NCBI GenBank assembly: GCA_964448855.1
Contig: CAYUXI010000029.1
Coordinates: 1-19,354, forward strand
Origin: QAMX01 sp964448855
Lineage (GTDB): Bacteria > Bacillota > Clostridia > Oscillospirales > QAMX01
Direction: 5' to 3'
DNA length: 19,354 nt
Part shown: positions 7,395 through 16,490 of the stretch, piece by piece
How the letters are laid out: every line of letters begins with the position of its first letter
Position numbering within the stretch: the stretch's first letter is position 1
Position numbers and translations under genes: made by a program
Notes under the pieces: generated by a model
What the model was told of the DNA's origin: nothing
Databases searched by the model: none
The model's input: only the letters and a program-made list of their open reading frames with translations

Positions 7395-7423
7395 AGTATA
7401 CCACTCTGTTACCGGTTTGTCAA
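7395..7423 (-). promoter_or_regulatory. Sigma-A promoter of the NlpC/P60 pair
   Basis: On the minus strand TTGACA (7423-7418), 17 nt and TATACT (7400-7395). It is one base from consensus at ideal spacing, 72 nt before the ATG. The spacer contains a further half-site (TGTTAC on the plus strand, 7407-7412). Confidence 0.92.
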
Positions 7424-7531
7424 TGTGTTTTCTGAAAAAAATGGGGCGTCCAGCGAAATTTTGGCCATCCTGCCCGATATGCACACTTCAGATCTACATT
7501 CTCTTGTTGATTTTTACCCATTCTTTTGGAG

Positions 7532-7557
7532 GGTTTTCCCGCATATCCCGGAAAACC
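7532..7557. other. Inverted repeat in the divergent intergenic region
   Basis: GGTTTTCC (7532-7539) and GGAAAACC (7550-7557) form a perfect 8-bp inverted repeat around 10 nt. There is no T-tract, so it is not a terminator. It sits just before the GGTTACA triplet and could be an operator or a DNA/RNA hairpin. Confidence 0.4.
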
Positions 7558-7561
7558 GCAT

Positions 7562-7588
7562 GGTTACAAACGGTTACAATTGGTTACA
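7562..7588 (+). promoter_or_regulatory. Triple GGTTACA direct repeat upstream of the GNAT promoter
   Basis: GGTTACA occurs at 7562, 7572 and 7582, exactly 10 bp apart, ending 9 bp before the -35 box. The same-face spacing of about one helical turn is typical of response-regulator binding sites. The reverse complement is TGTAACC, the half-site seen in the WalR-like box at 7366-7382, but the gap here is 4 rather than 5 nt. Confidence 0.65.
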
Positions 7589-7597
7589 GCGCGGGCA

Positions 7598-7626
7598 TTG
7601 ACAAGCCCCTCTGCATATGATATACT
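7598..7626 (+). promoter_or_regulatory. Sigma-A promoter of the GNAT gene
   Basis: TTGACA (7598-7603), a 17-nt spacer and TATACT (7621-7626), near perfect, 64 nt before the ATG at 7691. The same boxes and spacer length occur at the divergent NlpC/P60 promoter. Confidence 0.93.
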
Positions 7627-7690
7627 ACATAAAAGACAGGGGGCATCGCCTGGATGCTTCCCCTCTCAACTGACAAAGGAGTGCGCTGAT

Positions 7691-8251
7691 ATGCAATTAA
7701 AAATGTGGCGTCCGGCGGACGTCCCGGTTCCTTCCATCCCTGTGCCGGACGGATTTACCATGCGAACCATGCGCGACGGCGAGGCTTCCGCATGGGCGGC
7801 CTGCTGTCTGGGAGAATTTGGCATTGAAGAGGCCTGTGAGGAAGCATTTGCCAAAAAGGGGATGCTGCTCATCCCGCAGGATCGCATCTTTTTCATCTGT
7901 GAAAACGACGTCCCCGTCGCCACCGCCACGGCGCGTGTGCATGAAGGTGAGCCGTTCCTACATTATATATCCGTTCGTCCGGATCGCCGTGGCCATCGGC
8001 TGGCCAAGCCGCTGATTGCGAAGGTTCTCCAGACGCACGCATCGGACGGGCTGTCCGGCTGTTATCTGACGACGGACGATTTCCGCGTCCCCGCGCTGCA
8101 CACCTACCTGTCCATGGGCTACCTGCCGGTGCTCTGGACGGATGATGCCCGCGCCCGCTGGGAGCGCATCCTGTCCGTCCTCGGTATGGACAGCGTGAAG
8201 GCCTATCAGCTCTCGATGAAGCCCGCGCCGGACGTGACCGCCAAGGCCTGA
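7691..8251 (+). CDS. GNAT-family N-acetyltransferase
   Basis: 186 residues, the only convincing plus-strand gene. Acetyl-CoA-binding motif A is visible at about 91-113 (HYISVRPDRRGHRLAKPLIA), with the R/Q-x-x-G-x-G/A loop present as RRGHRL. The preceding strand FFICENDVPVATATARV (67-83) and the later GCYLTTDDFRVPALHTYLSMGY (123-144) are normal GNAT elements. These enzymes move an acetyl group from acetyl-CoA to an amine; the substrate cannot be read here. AAAGGAG lies 9 nt before ATG 7691; the frame is open further upstream, but that part covers the promoter and GGTTACA repeats, so it is not coding. It is monocistronic between its own promoter and the terminator at 8308. The N-terminus contains a proline-rich stretch (10-20). 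Confidence 0.9.
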   Translation: MQLKMWRPADVPVPSIPVPDGFTMRTMRDGEASAWAACCLGEFGIEEACEEAFAKKGMLLIPQDRIFFICENDVPVATATARVHEGEPFLHYISVRPDRRGHRLAKPLIAKVLQTHASDGLSGCYLTTDDFRVPALHTYLSMGYLPVLWTDDARARWERILSVLGMDSVKAYQLSMKPAPDVTAKA

Positions 8252-8307
8252 CGCATCGGGCGGTGTCGTTGCCCGAAACCGCCATCTCTTCCATATAATA
8301 TAATAGG

Positions 8308-8356
8308 AAAAGACCTGACGCCCGTGCTTGAACTGCACGAGGTGTCAGGTCTTTTT
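8308..8356 (+). terminator. Bidirectional terminator between the GNAT and phosphoesterase genes
   Basis: A stem AAAAGACCTGAC / GTCAGGTCTTTT (8308-8319 with 8344-8355) encloses an inner pairing CGTGC/GCACG. A T-run follows on the plus strand, and an A-run at its left edge gives T on the minus strand. It serves the convergent GNAT gene and addBA-phosphoesterase operon. Confidence 0.93.
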
Positions 8357-8392
8357 GGTGATCGGTTTTCAAAGCTGCGCCGGGCAAGCTGA

Positions 8393-9535
8393 TCAGCGGA
8401 GCAGCAGCAGCGCAGCCGCGACAGCAACCGCCACACCCGCCGCAGTCAGCGCGGCAATGCGGAGGAGCCGGGCTTTTTTCTCTTCCGTTTCGTCCGCATC
8501 CCAGAAATAGCGCAGCCGCGACAGCCAGCCGTTTCCCATCAGGTCTTCATAGGTGAGGACGTCCGTCTGGTAGGTGTTCGGTTGCTGCTCCTGCAGCCGG
8601 AAGACGCGGACAGCGCGCATATGCTCGCTGTAGCAGCGAAAGCTGGCACAGGGCGTCTGCACGAGGTCGATGCCCTGCAGGTGGCCGACGAAGCAGTTGC
8701 GGTGATCGTGGCCGGTGGCGACGGCCATCACGCCGCCCTGCCGGACAAACGCCTGAAATTCCCCAAAGTTCTCCACACAGGCGTGGACATCCATCTTCAG
8801 GCGGCCGGAAGCCAGCTCCCGGTTCAGGCGCAGCAGGCGACCCTGCATGGGGACGGCCTCCGGGTCGTCCGCAGTGGTTTCTTCGAGCAGCTCCATGGTT
8901 TCCGGCAGTGGGATGTGCTGAAAGACAAGGCTCGGCACCGGGCTGCCGCCGTTTTCTGCACGCAGCCGTTCCGACGTCTCCTCGAACCAGCGGACGGATT
9001 CCGCCGAGACATACGCATAGGACGGCGTCCCCGCGTCATCGCACCCGGCGGAATTGAAGAGCCAGAGGCAGGATACCGTCCGGCTCCCGTCCGACGATTG
9101 AATCGGCAGCAGGCAGGTGTCGGGTGGTAGCGCCGGATTGTCCGCATTCCACCCGGCCAGGCAGGGCGATTCCGCATAGATTTCGGCGATTTCGCGGGCA
9201 GACAGGCAGTTCATGTCGTCGTGGTTGCCCAGCACATAGGCAAACGGGATGGCGCGCCGCTCGATCGGGCGCAGCAGATGGCGAATCGCACGCCGCAGTC
9301 GGCGGTGAATCGCCTTGTGCGACACCGCCGACTGCCAATGGCCGAAGCGGGCGTCACCGAGATGGTTGCCGAGGACATTGTCCCCGGTGAAGACGATCAG
9401 GTCGGGCTGCACGCGGTCATATGCGCGATTCAGCATCCGGAACATCGTCCGGCGAACAAAATGCAGATCCTGCGGATCGCTGACCTGGAGGATGGTAAAC
9501 TGCCCGTCCGGCCGGTATTTCAGAGGGATTGCCAT
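8393..9535 (-). CDS. Calcineurin-like metallophosphoesterase with C-terminal membrane anchor
   Basis: 380 residues. Metal-binding motifs of the superfamily appear in order: SDPQD (D20, with Gln22 where DxH is usual), GDN (51-53), GNHDD (103-107), H207 in FQHIP, and GHDH (275-278). A hydrophobic helix at about 360-379 ends the protein, so it may be tail-anchored with the catalytic domain in the cytoplasm. The substrate is unknown. A longer frame starts at 9556, but GGAGGT there is the ribosome site for ATG 9535 (10 nt spacing) and overlaps the addA stop, so I choose 9535. It is the last gene of the addB-addA operon with a 5-bp gap. The place resembles that of sbcD in Bacillus, but the motifs and anchor differ from SbcD and no sbcC follows. 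Confidence 0.88.
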   Translation of the reverse strand: MAIPLKYRPDGQFTILQVSDPQDLHFVRRTMFRMLNRAYDRVQPDLIVFTGDNVLGNHLGDARFGHWQSAVSHKAIHRRLRRAIRHLLRPIERRAIPFAYVLGNHDDMNCLSAREIAEIYAESPCLAGWNADNPALPPDTCLLPIQSSDGSRTVSCLWLFNSAGCDDAGTPSYAYVSAESVRWFEETSERLRAENGGSPVPSLVFQHIPLPETMELLEETTADDPEAVPMQGRLLRLNRELASGRLKMDVHACVENFGEFQAFVRQGGVMAVATGHDHRNCFVGHLQGIDLVQTPCASFRCYSEHMRAVRVFRLQEQQPNTYQTDVLTYEDLMGNGWLSRLRYFWDADETEEKKARLLRIAALTAAGVAVAVAAALLLLR

Positions 9536-9540
9536 ACGTT

Positions 9541-12500
9541 TCAGACCTCCATGCATTCGCCCGTCGCGAAGAAATAGACGGTGCGCGATCGGATGGGACG
9601 CCCTGTGATTTCCGCCAGTGCATCCGCATAAATGGCCAGCTGCGGCGCATACGCTGCGGCTCGTCCGGGTGAGGCGGCCGGTGTGACGGCGTCCGTTTTG
9701 AAATCGAGGATGGAGAGCGCACCGTCCTCCTGTTCGAAATACAGGTCAATGACGCCCTGCAGGAGCATGGATTCGCCGACGCCGGATGTCGGGAAGTACC
9801 GTGCGGCATCCGTGAGGATGGAAAACTTGAATTCGCGCCGAATCCGCTCCGGCGGAAGCGCTGTCAGCTGTTGGCCGAGCGGCGACTGGTAGAAGCGGAG
9901 CAGGTCGGCGCATCGAATCGCCTGCGCCTGTGCCGAGGTGAGCTGGCCGCGGCGGCGCAGCGCGTCGATGCCTTCCGCAATCTCGTCCTCCGACGCATAG
10001 GCGCGCATCGGCAGCAGCTGCATGGCCAGGTGCGTGGCGGTTCCCCGCTCCGCCGGGCGCAGCGTCCGGTTCGGCGTACAGAAGCGCGGGACGGTATGGG
10101 ACGTGTGGGAGGCGGCAGTCGGCTCCGGAATCGTCAGCTGTGCCGATTCGGGTGGCTCCGTCATCAGCCGCTTATAAATGGTCGCGGTCAGCTTGGCGGG
10201 CAGTGTGCAGGCGGCCTCCTGCGGATATCGGAACGCCAGCCGGTCGCGGATATCGTCGCAGAGCGCTGCATCCGCCGTCGGTGCGTCCGGCGCAGCCGTT
10301 TCCGCCGTGCAGAGCGTCATCGGCGGCTCTGTGCGGTCGATCTGAATCAGCGACCCGCCGACCGGGATGGCGACCGCCGCGACCCATTCCGCCAGCGAGC
10401 TGTGATTCCGGCAATAGGCCGCCGGGACGGGCGGGAGCCCCTCCTCTGCACGGCGCAGGCTCTTCTGGTTCTTTCTGAGCCGCGAAACGAGAATCAGCTT
10501 TTCCCGCGCCCGCGTCATGGCGACATACAGCAGGCGCAGCTCCTCCGAGAGCTGTTCGGACAGCTTCGCATCAAAAATAGCCTCCCGGCGCAGCGTGGTC
10601 AGCGCCACGCCGTCCCTGCTGCTGCAATCGATTAGACCAAGACCCAGCGTCGGGTGCAGCACGACGTCTTCCTTCCGATCTTTTCGGATGGGGCTGGACA
10701 GCCCCGCCAGAAAGACGATCGGGAATTCCAGACCCTTGGACGCATGGATGGTCATCACGCGGACGCCGTCGCTCTGCTTGGCGGCTGACTGCTGGCGCAT
10801 CGGCTGCTGACGCATTTCCAGCTTGCGCAGGTACCGCACGAAATCGCCAAAGCTGCCGATGGCCTCATAGCTCTGTGCCATGCCGAGCAGCCGACGGATA
10901 TTGGCAGCGCGCAGGTCGCCCCCCTCCATCGCCGAAAAGACGGCGACAGCCGACGTCGTCTCGATCAGGTAGGCGGCGGCATCCCCGGCAGACAGTCCGG
11001 CGATGGCGGTGCGCATGGTTTTCAGCTGTGTGAGGAAGTCAGCGGCGCGTGCAGCCATCGGTGTATCGCCCTCCGCACAGATGCGCAGCGATTCGAAAAA
11101 CGAGCCGCTTCGCCGGTTGGCCGCACGAATCTGCGCCAGCTCATCGAATGAGAAGCCGATCAGCGGGGACGCCATGCAGCTGGGGAGGTCGAGGCCGCCC
11201 GTCGGATTGTCCACGGTTCGGAACAGCGCCGTCAGCGCGGTGATTTCCGTGGTGTCGAAGAATGACTCCGAGGCCAGCGGCTCCGTGGACAGGCCATACG
11301 CCTGAAGCGCCTGCTGATAAACCATGGCGCGGTTTTTCGTTGACCGGAGCAGGATGGCGAAGTCGCCGCAGCGACAGGGGCGCGTCTCGGTTCCGTTGCC
11401 GGTTCCGACCGGGAAGCCCTCATCGATCATGGTGCGAATCCGCTCGGCAACGAATGCGGCTTCCCGCGTCAGCGCATCGGCCACCGCATCGTCCTCCTCC
11501 GATGCTTCCTCGGACGGTTCTTCCGGTGCTTCCCCGGACGGCTCCGTGAGTGACAGAATGGCCAGCTCGGTGCGGTAGCGCTCGTCCGGCAGATTGTGTC
11601 TGCCGCAGTTCAGCTGTTCCTCCTCCGTGTAGTCCATTTCGCCGAGCCGCTCACTCATCAGGTGCGAAAAGATCAGGTTGGTGGCGTCAAGGACTTCGCT
11701 GCGGGAGCGATAGTTTTCGGATAAAAAGATGGACTGCTGGTCGCCGTCCCGGTCGGCTTGCTGTCTGCGGCGGAGGAAAATGGTGGGGTCTGCGCCACGG
11801 AAGCGGTAGATGGACTGCTTGACGTCTCCGACCACAAAGAGCCGGCAATGCGTGGACAGCATCCGGAAGATCAAATCCTGCAGGCCGTTGGTGTCCTGAT
11901 ACTCGTCCACCATGATTTCCGCCAGCTCCGCGCTCTTTTCCTCGGCAAAGCGCGTCGGCCGGAAGGTGCCGCTCTCGTCCTTTTCCGCCAGCAGGCGGAC
12001 GGCCAGATGCTCCAGATCGGAGAAGTCCAGCAGATTGGCCTCCCGCTTACGCGCTTCAAAGAGCGTCCCCAGCCGTTCCAGCAGCCGGAAAAATGCGCGC
12101 TGAACCGGTGCGGATGCGTTGAGCTCGGCCAGAATCTGATCACCCGGCACGGGCAGGATATCTTTGCGCATCACCCTTCGCCAGTCATATGCGTCTGCGC
12201 GGGCAGCGGTCAGCGACGTCAACACATCCTCCGGCAGGTTTTTGCTGGAACGGATGGAGATTTTCCGCGCTCCGTCATCAAAAATTTGAAGCGCACGGCG
12301 ACAGTCCTCCCAGCTTTCCCGAACCGCCGCATCGTGAATGGCTTCGATTTTCGTCAGCTCTGCCCCGACGGTTTGCTCCGCATTGCGGCGCTTATCCGTA
12401 TCGGGCGCATAGCACAGCGCCGCCAGCCCCTGACGGTATTCGGCGATCAGCGCCTCCGTCTGCAGGGCGATCTCGGACAGGTGGACGCGTCCCCACGGCG

Positions 12501-13122
12501 TCTGCCCCGGATCCGTCACACCGGCAATCTCATTTTCGGCCAGCCGCGATGCGATATAGCCGTCGCGGTCTGCTTCGGATTCCAGCCACTTCCACGCGTT
12601 TTGCAGCAGCTTTTGCAGCTCCCGGTCGCTTGCGCCGCGCGTGACGGCGTCCAGCAGCGCAGCAAAGTCCGCGTCGTTTTGGGCGTGTGCCTCCTCCATC
12701 AGCTGCTCAGATGCTTCCTCCAGCAGGAGCGCCGTCTCCTCCTCATCGGCCAGACGAAAATCCGGCCGCAGGTGGAGCAGGTGGAAGTTCTCACGCACCA
12801 GCGACAAACAGAAGGAATGGATGGTCGTGATTTTTGCGGTGTGAATCAAATTCATCTGTCGGCGCAGATGGCGGTTGTCCGGATCCTCCGCCAGCGCACT
12901 GGTGATGCGCGCCAGAATCCGCGACCGCATTTCGGCGGCAGCGGCGTTGGTAAAGGTGACGATCAGGAACCGGGAAATGTCGCACGGGTCTGTTTCATCG
13001 GTGATGCGGCAAAAGACGCGCTCCACGAGCACGGCGGTCTTGCCGGAGCCAGCGGCGGCGGATACGAGCAGTCGGCGCTTTTTGCTGCCGATGGCCTGTC
13101 TCTGTCGATCGTTCCAATTCAT
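9541..13122 (-). CDS. addA: ATP-dependent helicase/nuclease subunit A
   Basis: 1193 residues, near the usual AddA length. It is a UvrD-type 3'-5' helicase fused to a RecB-family nuclease; with AddB it resects double-strand breaks and loads recombination at Chi in Bacillota. Motifs in order: Walker A AGSGKT (24-29), motif II VDEYQDTN (405-412), GDVKQSIYRFRG (432-443), VMTIHASKGLEF (789-800), LLYVAMTRAREKL (864-876), and the nuclease set H1031, D1126 in GVIDLYF and LDFKTD (1139-1144). A GTG two codons upstream touches GGAGGT, while ATG 13122 has 7 nt spacing, so I use ATG. The start lies 2 nt after the addB stop. An acidic Ser/Glu-rich insert (about 525-548) is unusual and probably a flexible linker. 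Confidence 0.97.
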   Translation of the reverse strand: MNWNDRQRQAIGSKKRRLLVSAAAGSGKTAVLVERVFCRITDETDPCDISRFLIVTFTNAAAAEMRSRILARITSALAEDPDNRHLRRQMNLIHTAKITTIHSFCLSLVRENFHLLHLRPDFRLADEEETALLLEEASEQLMEEAHAQNDADFAALLDAVTRGASDRELQKLLQNAWKWLESEADRDGYIASRLAENEIAGVTDPGQTPWGRVHLSEIALQTEALIAEYRQGLAALCYAPDTDKRRNAEQTVGAELTKIEAIHDAAVRESWEDCRRALQIFDDGARKISIRSSKNLPEDVLTSLTAARADAYDWRRVMRKDILPVPGDQILAELNASAPVQRAFFRLLERLGTLFEARKREANLLDFSDLEHLAVRLLAEKDESGTFRPTRFAEEKSAELAEIMVDEYQDTNGLQDLIFRMLSTHCRLFVVGDVKQSIYRFRGADPTIFLRRRQQADRDGDQQSIFLSENYRSRSEVLDATNLIFSHLMSERLGEMDYTEEEQLNCGRHNLPDERYRTELAILSLTEPSGEAPEEPSEEASEEDDAVADALTREAAFVAERIRTMIDEGFPVGTGNGTETRPCRCGDFAILLRSTKNRAMVYQQALQAYGLSTEPLASESFFDTTEITALTALFRTVDNPTGGLDLPSCMASPLIGFSFDELAQIRAANRRSGSFFESLRICAEGDTPMAARAADFLTQLKTMRTAIAGLSAGDAAAYLIETTSAVAVFSAMEGGDLRAANIRRLLGMAQSYEAIGSFGDFVRYLRKLEMRQQPMRQQSAAKQSDGVRVMTIHASKGLEFPIVFLAGLSSPIRKDRKEDVVLHPTLGLGLIDCSSRDGVALTTLRREAIFDAKLSEQLSEELRLLYVAMTRAREKLILVSRLRKNQKSLRRAEEGLPPVPAAYCRNHSSLAEWVAAVAIPVGGSLIQIDRTEPPMTLCTAETAAPDAPTADAALCDDIRDRLAFRYPQEAACTLPAKLTATIYKRLMTEPPESAQLTIPEPTAASHTSHTVPRFCTPNRTLRPAERGTATHLAMQLLPMRAYASEDEIAEGIDALRRRGQLTSAQAQAIRCADLLRFYQSPLGQQLTALPPERIRREFKFSILTDAARYFPTSGVGESMLLQGVIDLYFEQEDGALSILDFKTDAVTPAASPGRAAAYAPQLAIYADALAEITGRPIRSRTVYFFATGECMEV

Positions 13123-13124
13123 GA

Positions 13125-16100
13125 TCACACCTCCATTTCTTCCGATTCATGGCGATTGTAGAATGTATCGCTGTTTGCAGAGAGCGTCTCGCGCCAGAAA
13201 TCCCGGCCATTGGTCGGGTCAAACCGGCACAGCCTGCGGAAATTGCAGAACCGACAGGCCTCCTCAGTCGGATTGCAATCGATGCTGCCCGATTGAATTT
13301 CATGCTTTGTTTCGCGCAGCAGGCGGGCGATATGCCCCTTCAAAATGCCAAACTGCTTCATACTGACGAGCGGTGGGCGCTTGCCACGCTTCACCGCGCC
13401 GCCGTCGATGGAGACTGGGAGGAACCGTTCATGCTCGCCGGGTGCCACGGCCTCCATCGCCAGAATCACGCCGTCATCGTCGAGGAGAATCCCGTTGCTG
13501 CGCCGCGCTTTGCGCGCCTCGTCTGCCATCGCTTCCGGCGAAAGCCCCGGATGCAGTGGTGTCGAACGACCGCCGATCGGCTTGTACAGCACACCGGCCG
13601 GGCGCATGGCGCTGTCCTTTGCGGCCACTGCAAACAGGTACAGCAGCAGCTGAATGCCGACGCCATTTTCGATCTCCGAATAGGAAAAATTCTTCGTCCC
13701 CGATTTGTAATCGACGACGCGGACGTAGCGCACCCCGTCCACCTCCCACAAATCGATGCGATCGACCCGGCCGGAAATGAGCACCATTTCTCCGCCTGTA
13801 TCCCAGCGCATCGGCTGATCGTTGGCCTCCAGCGGGACTTCAAAGCCGACCGGCAGGAATTTGCTGACCGAGAATTCGTCCACCAGCCCGTGCAGAACGT
13901 TCATCGCCGTGCGGGTCAGGCGTTCCAGCGTATACCGCAGGCGCGGCGACAAGGTAGCCGCACCGCCGAGGCAGGTTTCGATGTATTCGTCAATGTGGCG
14001 TCTGGCAGATTCCTCCAGCCGCGCCAACAGCTCCGCACGGTCTCCGGCGAAGCCGCCGGATGCGACGATGTCGCCGGACGTTTTTTCCAGCACATAGTGG
14101 AGGAAGTTGCCGGTTTCCAGCGCATCAAACGATGCGGGCAGATCGGGCTGGAGCTTCAGCCCGTATTGTGCAAAATAGGAAAACCGGCAGCCCTGAAAGC
14201 GCTCCACGCGGTAGGCCGTCAGAACCGGCTCCGTGCCATACAGCAGTCGGGTCGTTTCCGGTGAGCGCAGCTGGCCGCGTTCGGCATAGGCCGCCAGAAC
14301 CGCCCGCTGCAGGACATCGCGGCCTCCGATGTCCTGTAATGCGTCGCGTGCGGAGACGGAGAGGGCATTCGCACCGTGCGGGCGCAGCGAGGCGGCTGCC
14401 AGCTCCTCGCAGGGGATCTGCGCAAACGTCCGGAACAGAGCGCCGTCGCCAGCCTCGGACGCAATCGGCAGCTGTGGCAGCAGCGTCCGAATGCGGGTAA
14501 CTAAATAGGAAGGCTGTGATGGCTTTGCCCAGGACAGCCAGAGAAATTCACTCGGTGCGGCCAGCGTCTGGTAGGCAATCAGCTGCTCCCAGACCACGCG
14601 TTCCTCGTTGGCGGGTGCCAGCCGGATGCCGTAATCGTCGGCCAGGCGCCGACGATCGGCCTGCGTCAGGATGCCGTCCTCCGGCAGACTCGGCGGGAAA
14701 ACGCCGTCGGCGGCACCCAGAACCAGCACCGCACGCGGACGGTCAGCGCGGCTGCGCAGTGCATCGCCCACGGTGATCGAATCGGCTGTTGTCGGCAGCC
14801 GACCGACCGAATACTGCGTGATCAGCAGGCGGAACAGCGCGGCAAACTGATCGTCCCGGAGCGGCGTTTCGTCGAGAATCATCACAATCTGGTCGAGGCA
14901 GGCGCAGAACGCATCCCACAGCGGCGCTTCGACCGCATCCGGCAAGCCGAGCGTCTCCGCGTAGGCGTACAGAGCGGCTGCGCGGGCGCGGGCGGTCTGG
15001 TTGCGCCCATCCTCGATGAGCCGGAGCAGCGGCTCCGCAATGCGCAGGCGCAGCGCATTGATCGCCGCCAGCGTTTCCCGATCGGTGTCGTCCATCGCCT
15101 GACCATAGCCCGACGGATTGGCGGTGAAGCCCGTTTCGGAGAGCCAGGCGGTTCCGTTGATGTTCCAAAAGACGGCATACTGCTCCAGACGGTCGGCTTC
15201 TTCGAGCGTGATACCGGCCAGTCCGGTTTTGATCAGGCGGAGCATCCGCGCCAGAGAGCAGCCGCTTGCGGCAATTTCCAGCGCCGTGACCAGCAGGCGG
15301 AACAGCGTCGTCTGTGAGACGTCCTGCGCGGCGTCCAGAAAAACGGTCAGCCCGTACTTCTGGAAGACGATCTGCGCCGTCCGGCCATAGGTGTTCAAGT
15401 CGCGTGTCACCACGGCAATCTCCCGCTGCCGCCAGCCGCGCATCAGGAGCGCCTTGATTTGCGCCGCTGCCGCTTCGCATTCGGTATAGACGGAATCCGC
15501 CTCATACAGACGGATGCTGCCGTCCGGCGCTGCGTCGCGCACGGCGGCTGCGTAATCGTAGAGGCTCTTTTCAACGGTAGCCAGATCGCCGTCCGGCCGG
15601 AGAAAGCGTCGGCTGGTGACGGCAGACAGGTCGGCCTCCCAGCGAATCCCTGCCTGTTCGCAGCGTCGGCAGATCGCGGCAATGGTCTGTCGGACGTGCG
15701 AAAACAGATCGGCACCGGCTTTGGTATCGTGGATGCTGTCGGTGCAGAGTGCGATTTCGACCTGTTCCGCTTCGGAAACAATCACCTCCAGAACGTCCAG
15801 CTCCGCTTCCGTGAAGCCGTTGAAGCCGTCCAGATAAACGGTTCGACCGCGAAAATATCCGCTCCCGCGCAGGACATCGGCCAGCGCCGTCATGCGGTCT
15901 GCCGGGTCGTGCAGCTCGGCTGTCATCAGCGCGTCATACGCGCCGGTGATGCAGACGATATCGTGCAGCTTATCCGACAGCGTTCCGCCGGCATCGACCG
16001 GCTGCATCAAAGCGGCGGGGTCGATACGGCAGGCTTTCAGCTCGTCCGACATGGCAATCAGCCGCATCAGAAACTCCGGCCGAAGACCGGTCTGACCGTA

Positions 16101-16418
16101 TACGCGCAGAAGGCTCTGGACGTTCTGCACCGCAAGGTACATCGTCAGCAGCCGTCCGCCCGCATCCAGAAAGGCTCCGGCACAGCCGCCCAGCTCTTCG
16201 AAGACACGGGTGGCGAGGTTGCGGAAGGTCAGCACCTCTGCGGAAAGCGAAATGGCGTTCCCGCAGACGCGGCAGAGTGCGCGTTCGGCGTTCAGAGAAA
16301 ACTGCTCGGGCACCAGAAAAATCTGACCGGTCACACCGGCCGCCGAGCGGGTGCGGACGTTTTCTAACAATCGCGTGGTTTTGCCGCTCCCGGCGCGGCC
16401 GAGAATCAGTCGAACCAT
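13125..16418 (-). CDS. addB: ATP-dependent helicase/nuclease subunit B
   Basis: 1097 residues. AddB is the inactive-helicase, nuclease and Chi-recognition partner of AddA. Walker A GRAGSGKTT lies at 7-15. Nuclease residues are H774, D886 in GRVDRIDL, and D903/K905 in VVDYKSG. Four cysteines expected to hold the 4Fe-4S cluster are seen: C744 in QGCRFSYF and C1055, C1058 and C1064 near the C-terminus (ACRFCNFRRLCRF). These distinguish AddB from RexB forms lacking the cluster. It is somewhat shorter than the Bacillus protein but has all key residues. GGTGA precedes the ATG by about 6 nt. It is first in the addB-addA-phosphoesterase operon behind a near-consensus promoter. Confidence 0.97.
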   Translation of the reverse strand: MVRLILGRAGSGKTTRLLENVRTRSAAGVTGQIFLVPEQFSLNAERALCRVCGNAISLSAEVLTFRNLATRVFEELGGCAGAFLDAGGRLLTMYLAVQNVQSLLRVYGQTGLRPEFLMRLIAMSDELKACRIDPAALMQPVDAGGTLSDKLHDIVCITGAYDALMTAELHDPADRMTALADVLRGSGYFRGRTVYLDGFNGFTEAELDVLEVIVSEAEQVEIALCTDSIHDTKAGADLFSHVRQTIAAICRRCEQAGIRWEADLSAVTSRRFLRPDGDLATVEKSLYDYAAAVRDAAPDGSIRLYEADSVYTECEAAAAQIKALLMRGWRQREIAVVTRDLNTYGRTAQIVFQKYGLTVFLDAAQDVSQTTLFRLLVTALEIAASGCSLARMLRLIKTGLAGITLEEADRLEQYAVFWNINGTAWLSETGFTANPSGYGQAMDDTDRETLAAINALRLRIAEPLLRLIEDGRNQTARARAAALYAYAETLGLPDAVEAPLWDAFCACLDQIVMILDETPLRDDQFAALFRLLITQYSVGRLPTTADSITVGDALRSRADRPRAVLVLGAADGVFPPSLPEDGILTQADRRRLADDYGIRLAPANEERVVWEQLIAYQTLAAPSEFLWLSWAKPSQPSYLVTRIRTLLPQLPIASEAGDGALFRTFAQIPCEELAAASLRPHGANALSVSARDALQDIGGRDVLQRAVLAAYAERGQLRSPETTRLLYGTEPVLTAYRVERFQGCRFSYFAQYGLKLQPDLPASFDALETGNFLHYVLEKTSGDIVASGGFAGDRAELLARLEESARRHIDEYIETCLGGAATLSPRLRYTLERLTRTAMNVLHGLVDEFSVSKFLPVGFEVPLEANDQPMRWDTGGEMVLISGRVDRIDLWEVDGVRYVRVVDYKSGTKNFSYSEIENGVGIQLLLYLFAVAAKDSAMRPAGVLYKPIGGRSTPLHPGLSPEAMADEARKARRSNGILLDDDGVILAMEAVAPGEHERFLPVSIDGGAVKRGKRPPLVSMKQFGILKGHIARLLRETKHEIQSGSIDCNPTEEACRFCNFRRLCRFDPTNGRDFWRETLSANSDTFYNRHESEEMEV

Positions 16419-16457
16419 GGTGAATCACCGCCTGTCATTGGTTGTTGGAATGATTGT

Positions 16458-16486
16458 ATTATACGACACGGCACGAAAAAAGTCAA
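16458..16486 (-). promoter_or_regulatory. Sigma-A promoter of the addBA operon
   Basis: On the minus strand TTGACT (16486-16481), a 17-nt spacer and a perfect TATAAT (16463-16458), 39 nt before the addB ATG. This implies steady expression without an obvious operator. Confidence 0.93.
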
Positions 16487-16490
16487 ACCC

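Noticed and set aside
8291..8306. TATAATATAATA string taken as a possible promoter
   Set aside because: There is no acceptable -35 box at normal spacing, and it lies immediately before a terminator with no gene to serve.
8393..9535. Annotation of the phosphoesterase as SbcD
   Set aside because: The first metal motif is D-P-Q rather than the SbcD form, a C-terminal membrane helix is present, and no sbcC follows.
11758..13161. 467-codon plus-strand frame opposite addA
   Set aside because: Antisense shadow of a gene whose helicase motifs are all present on the minus strand.
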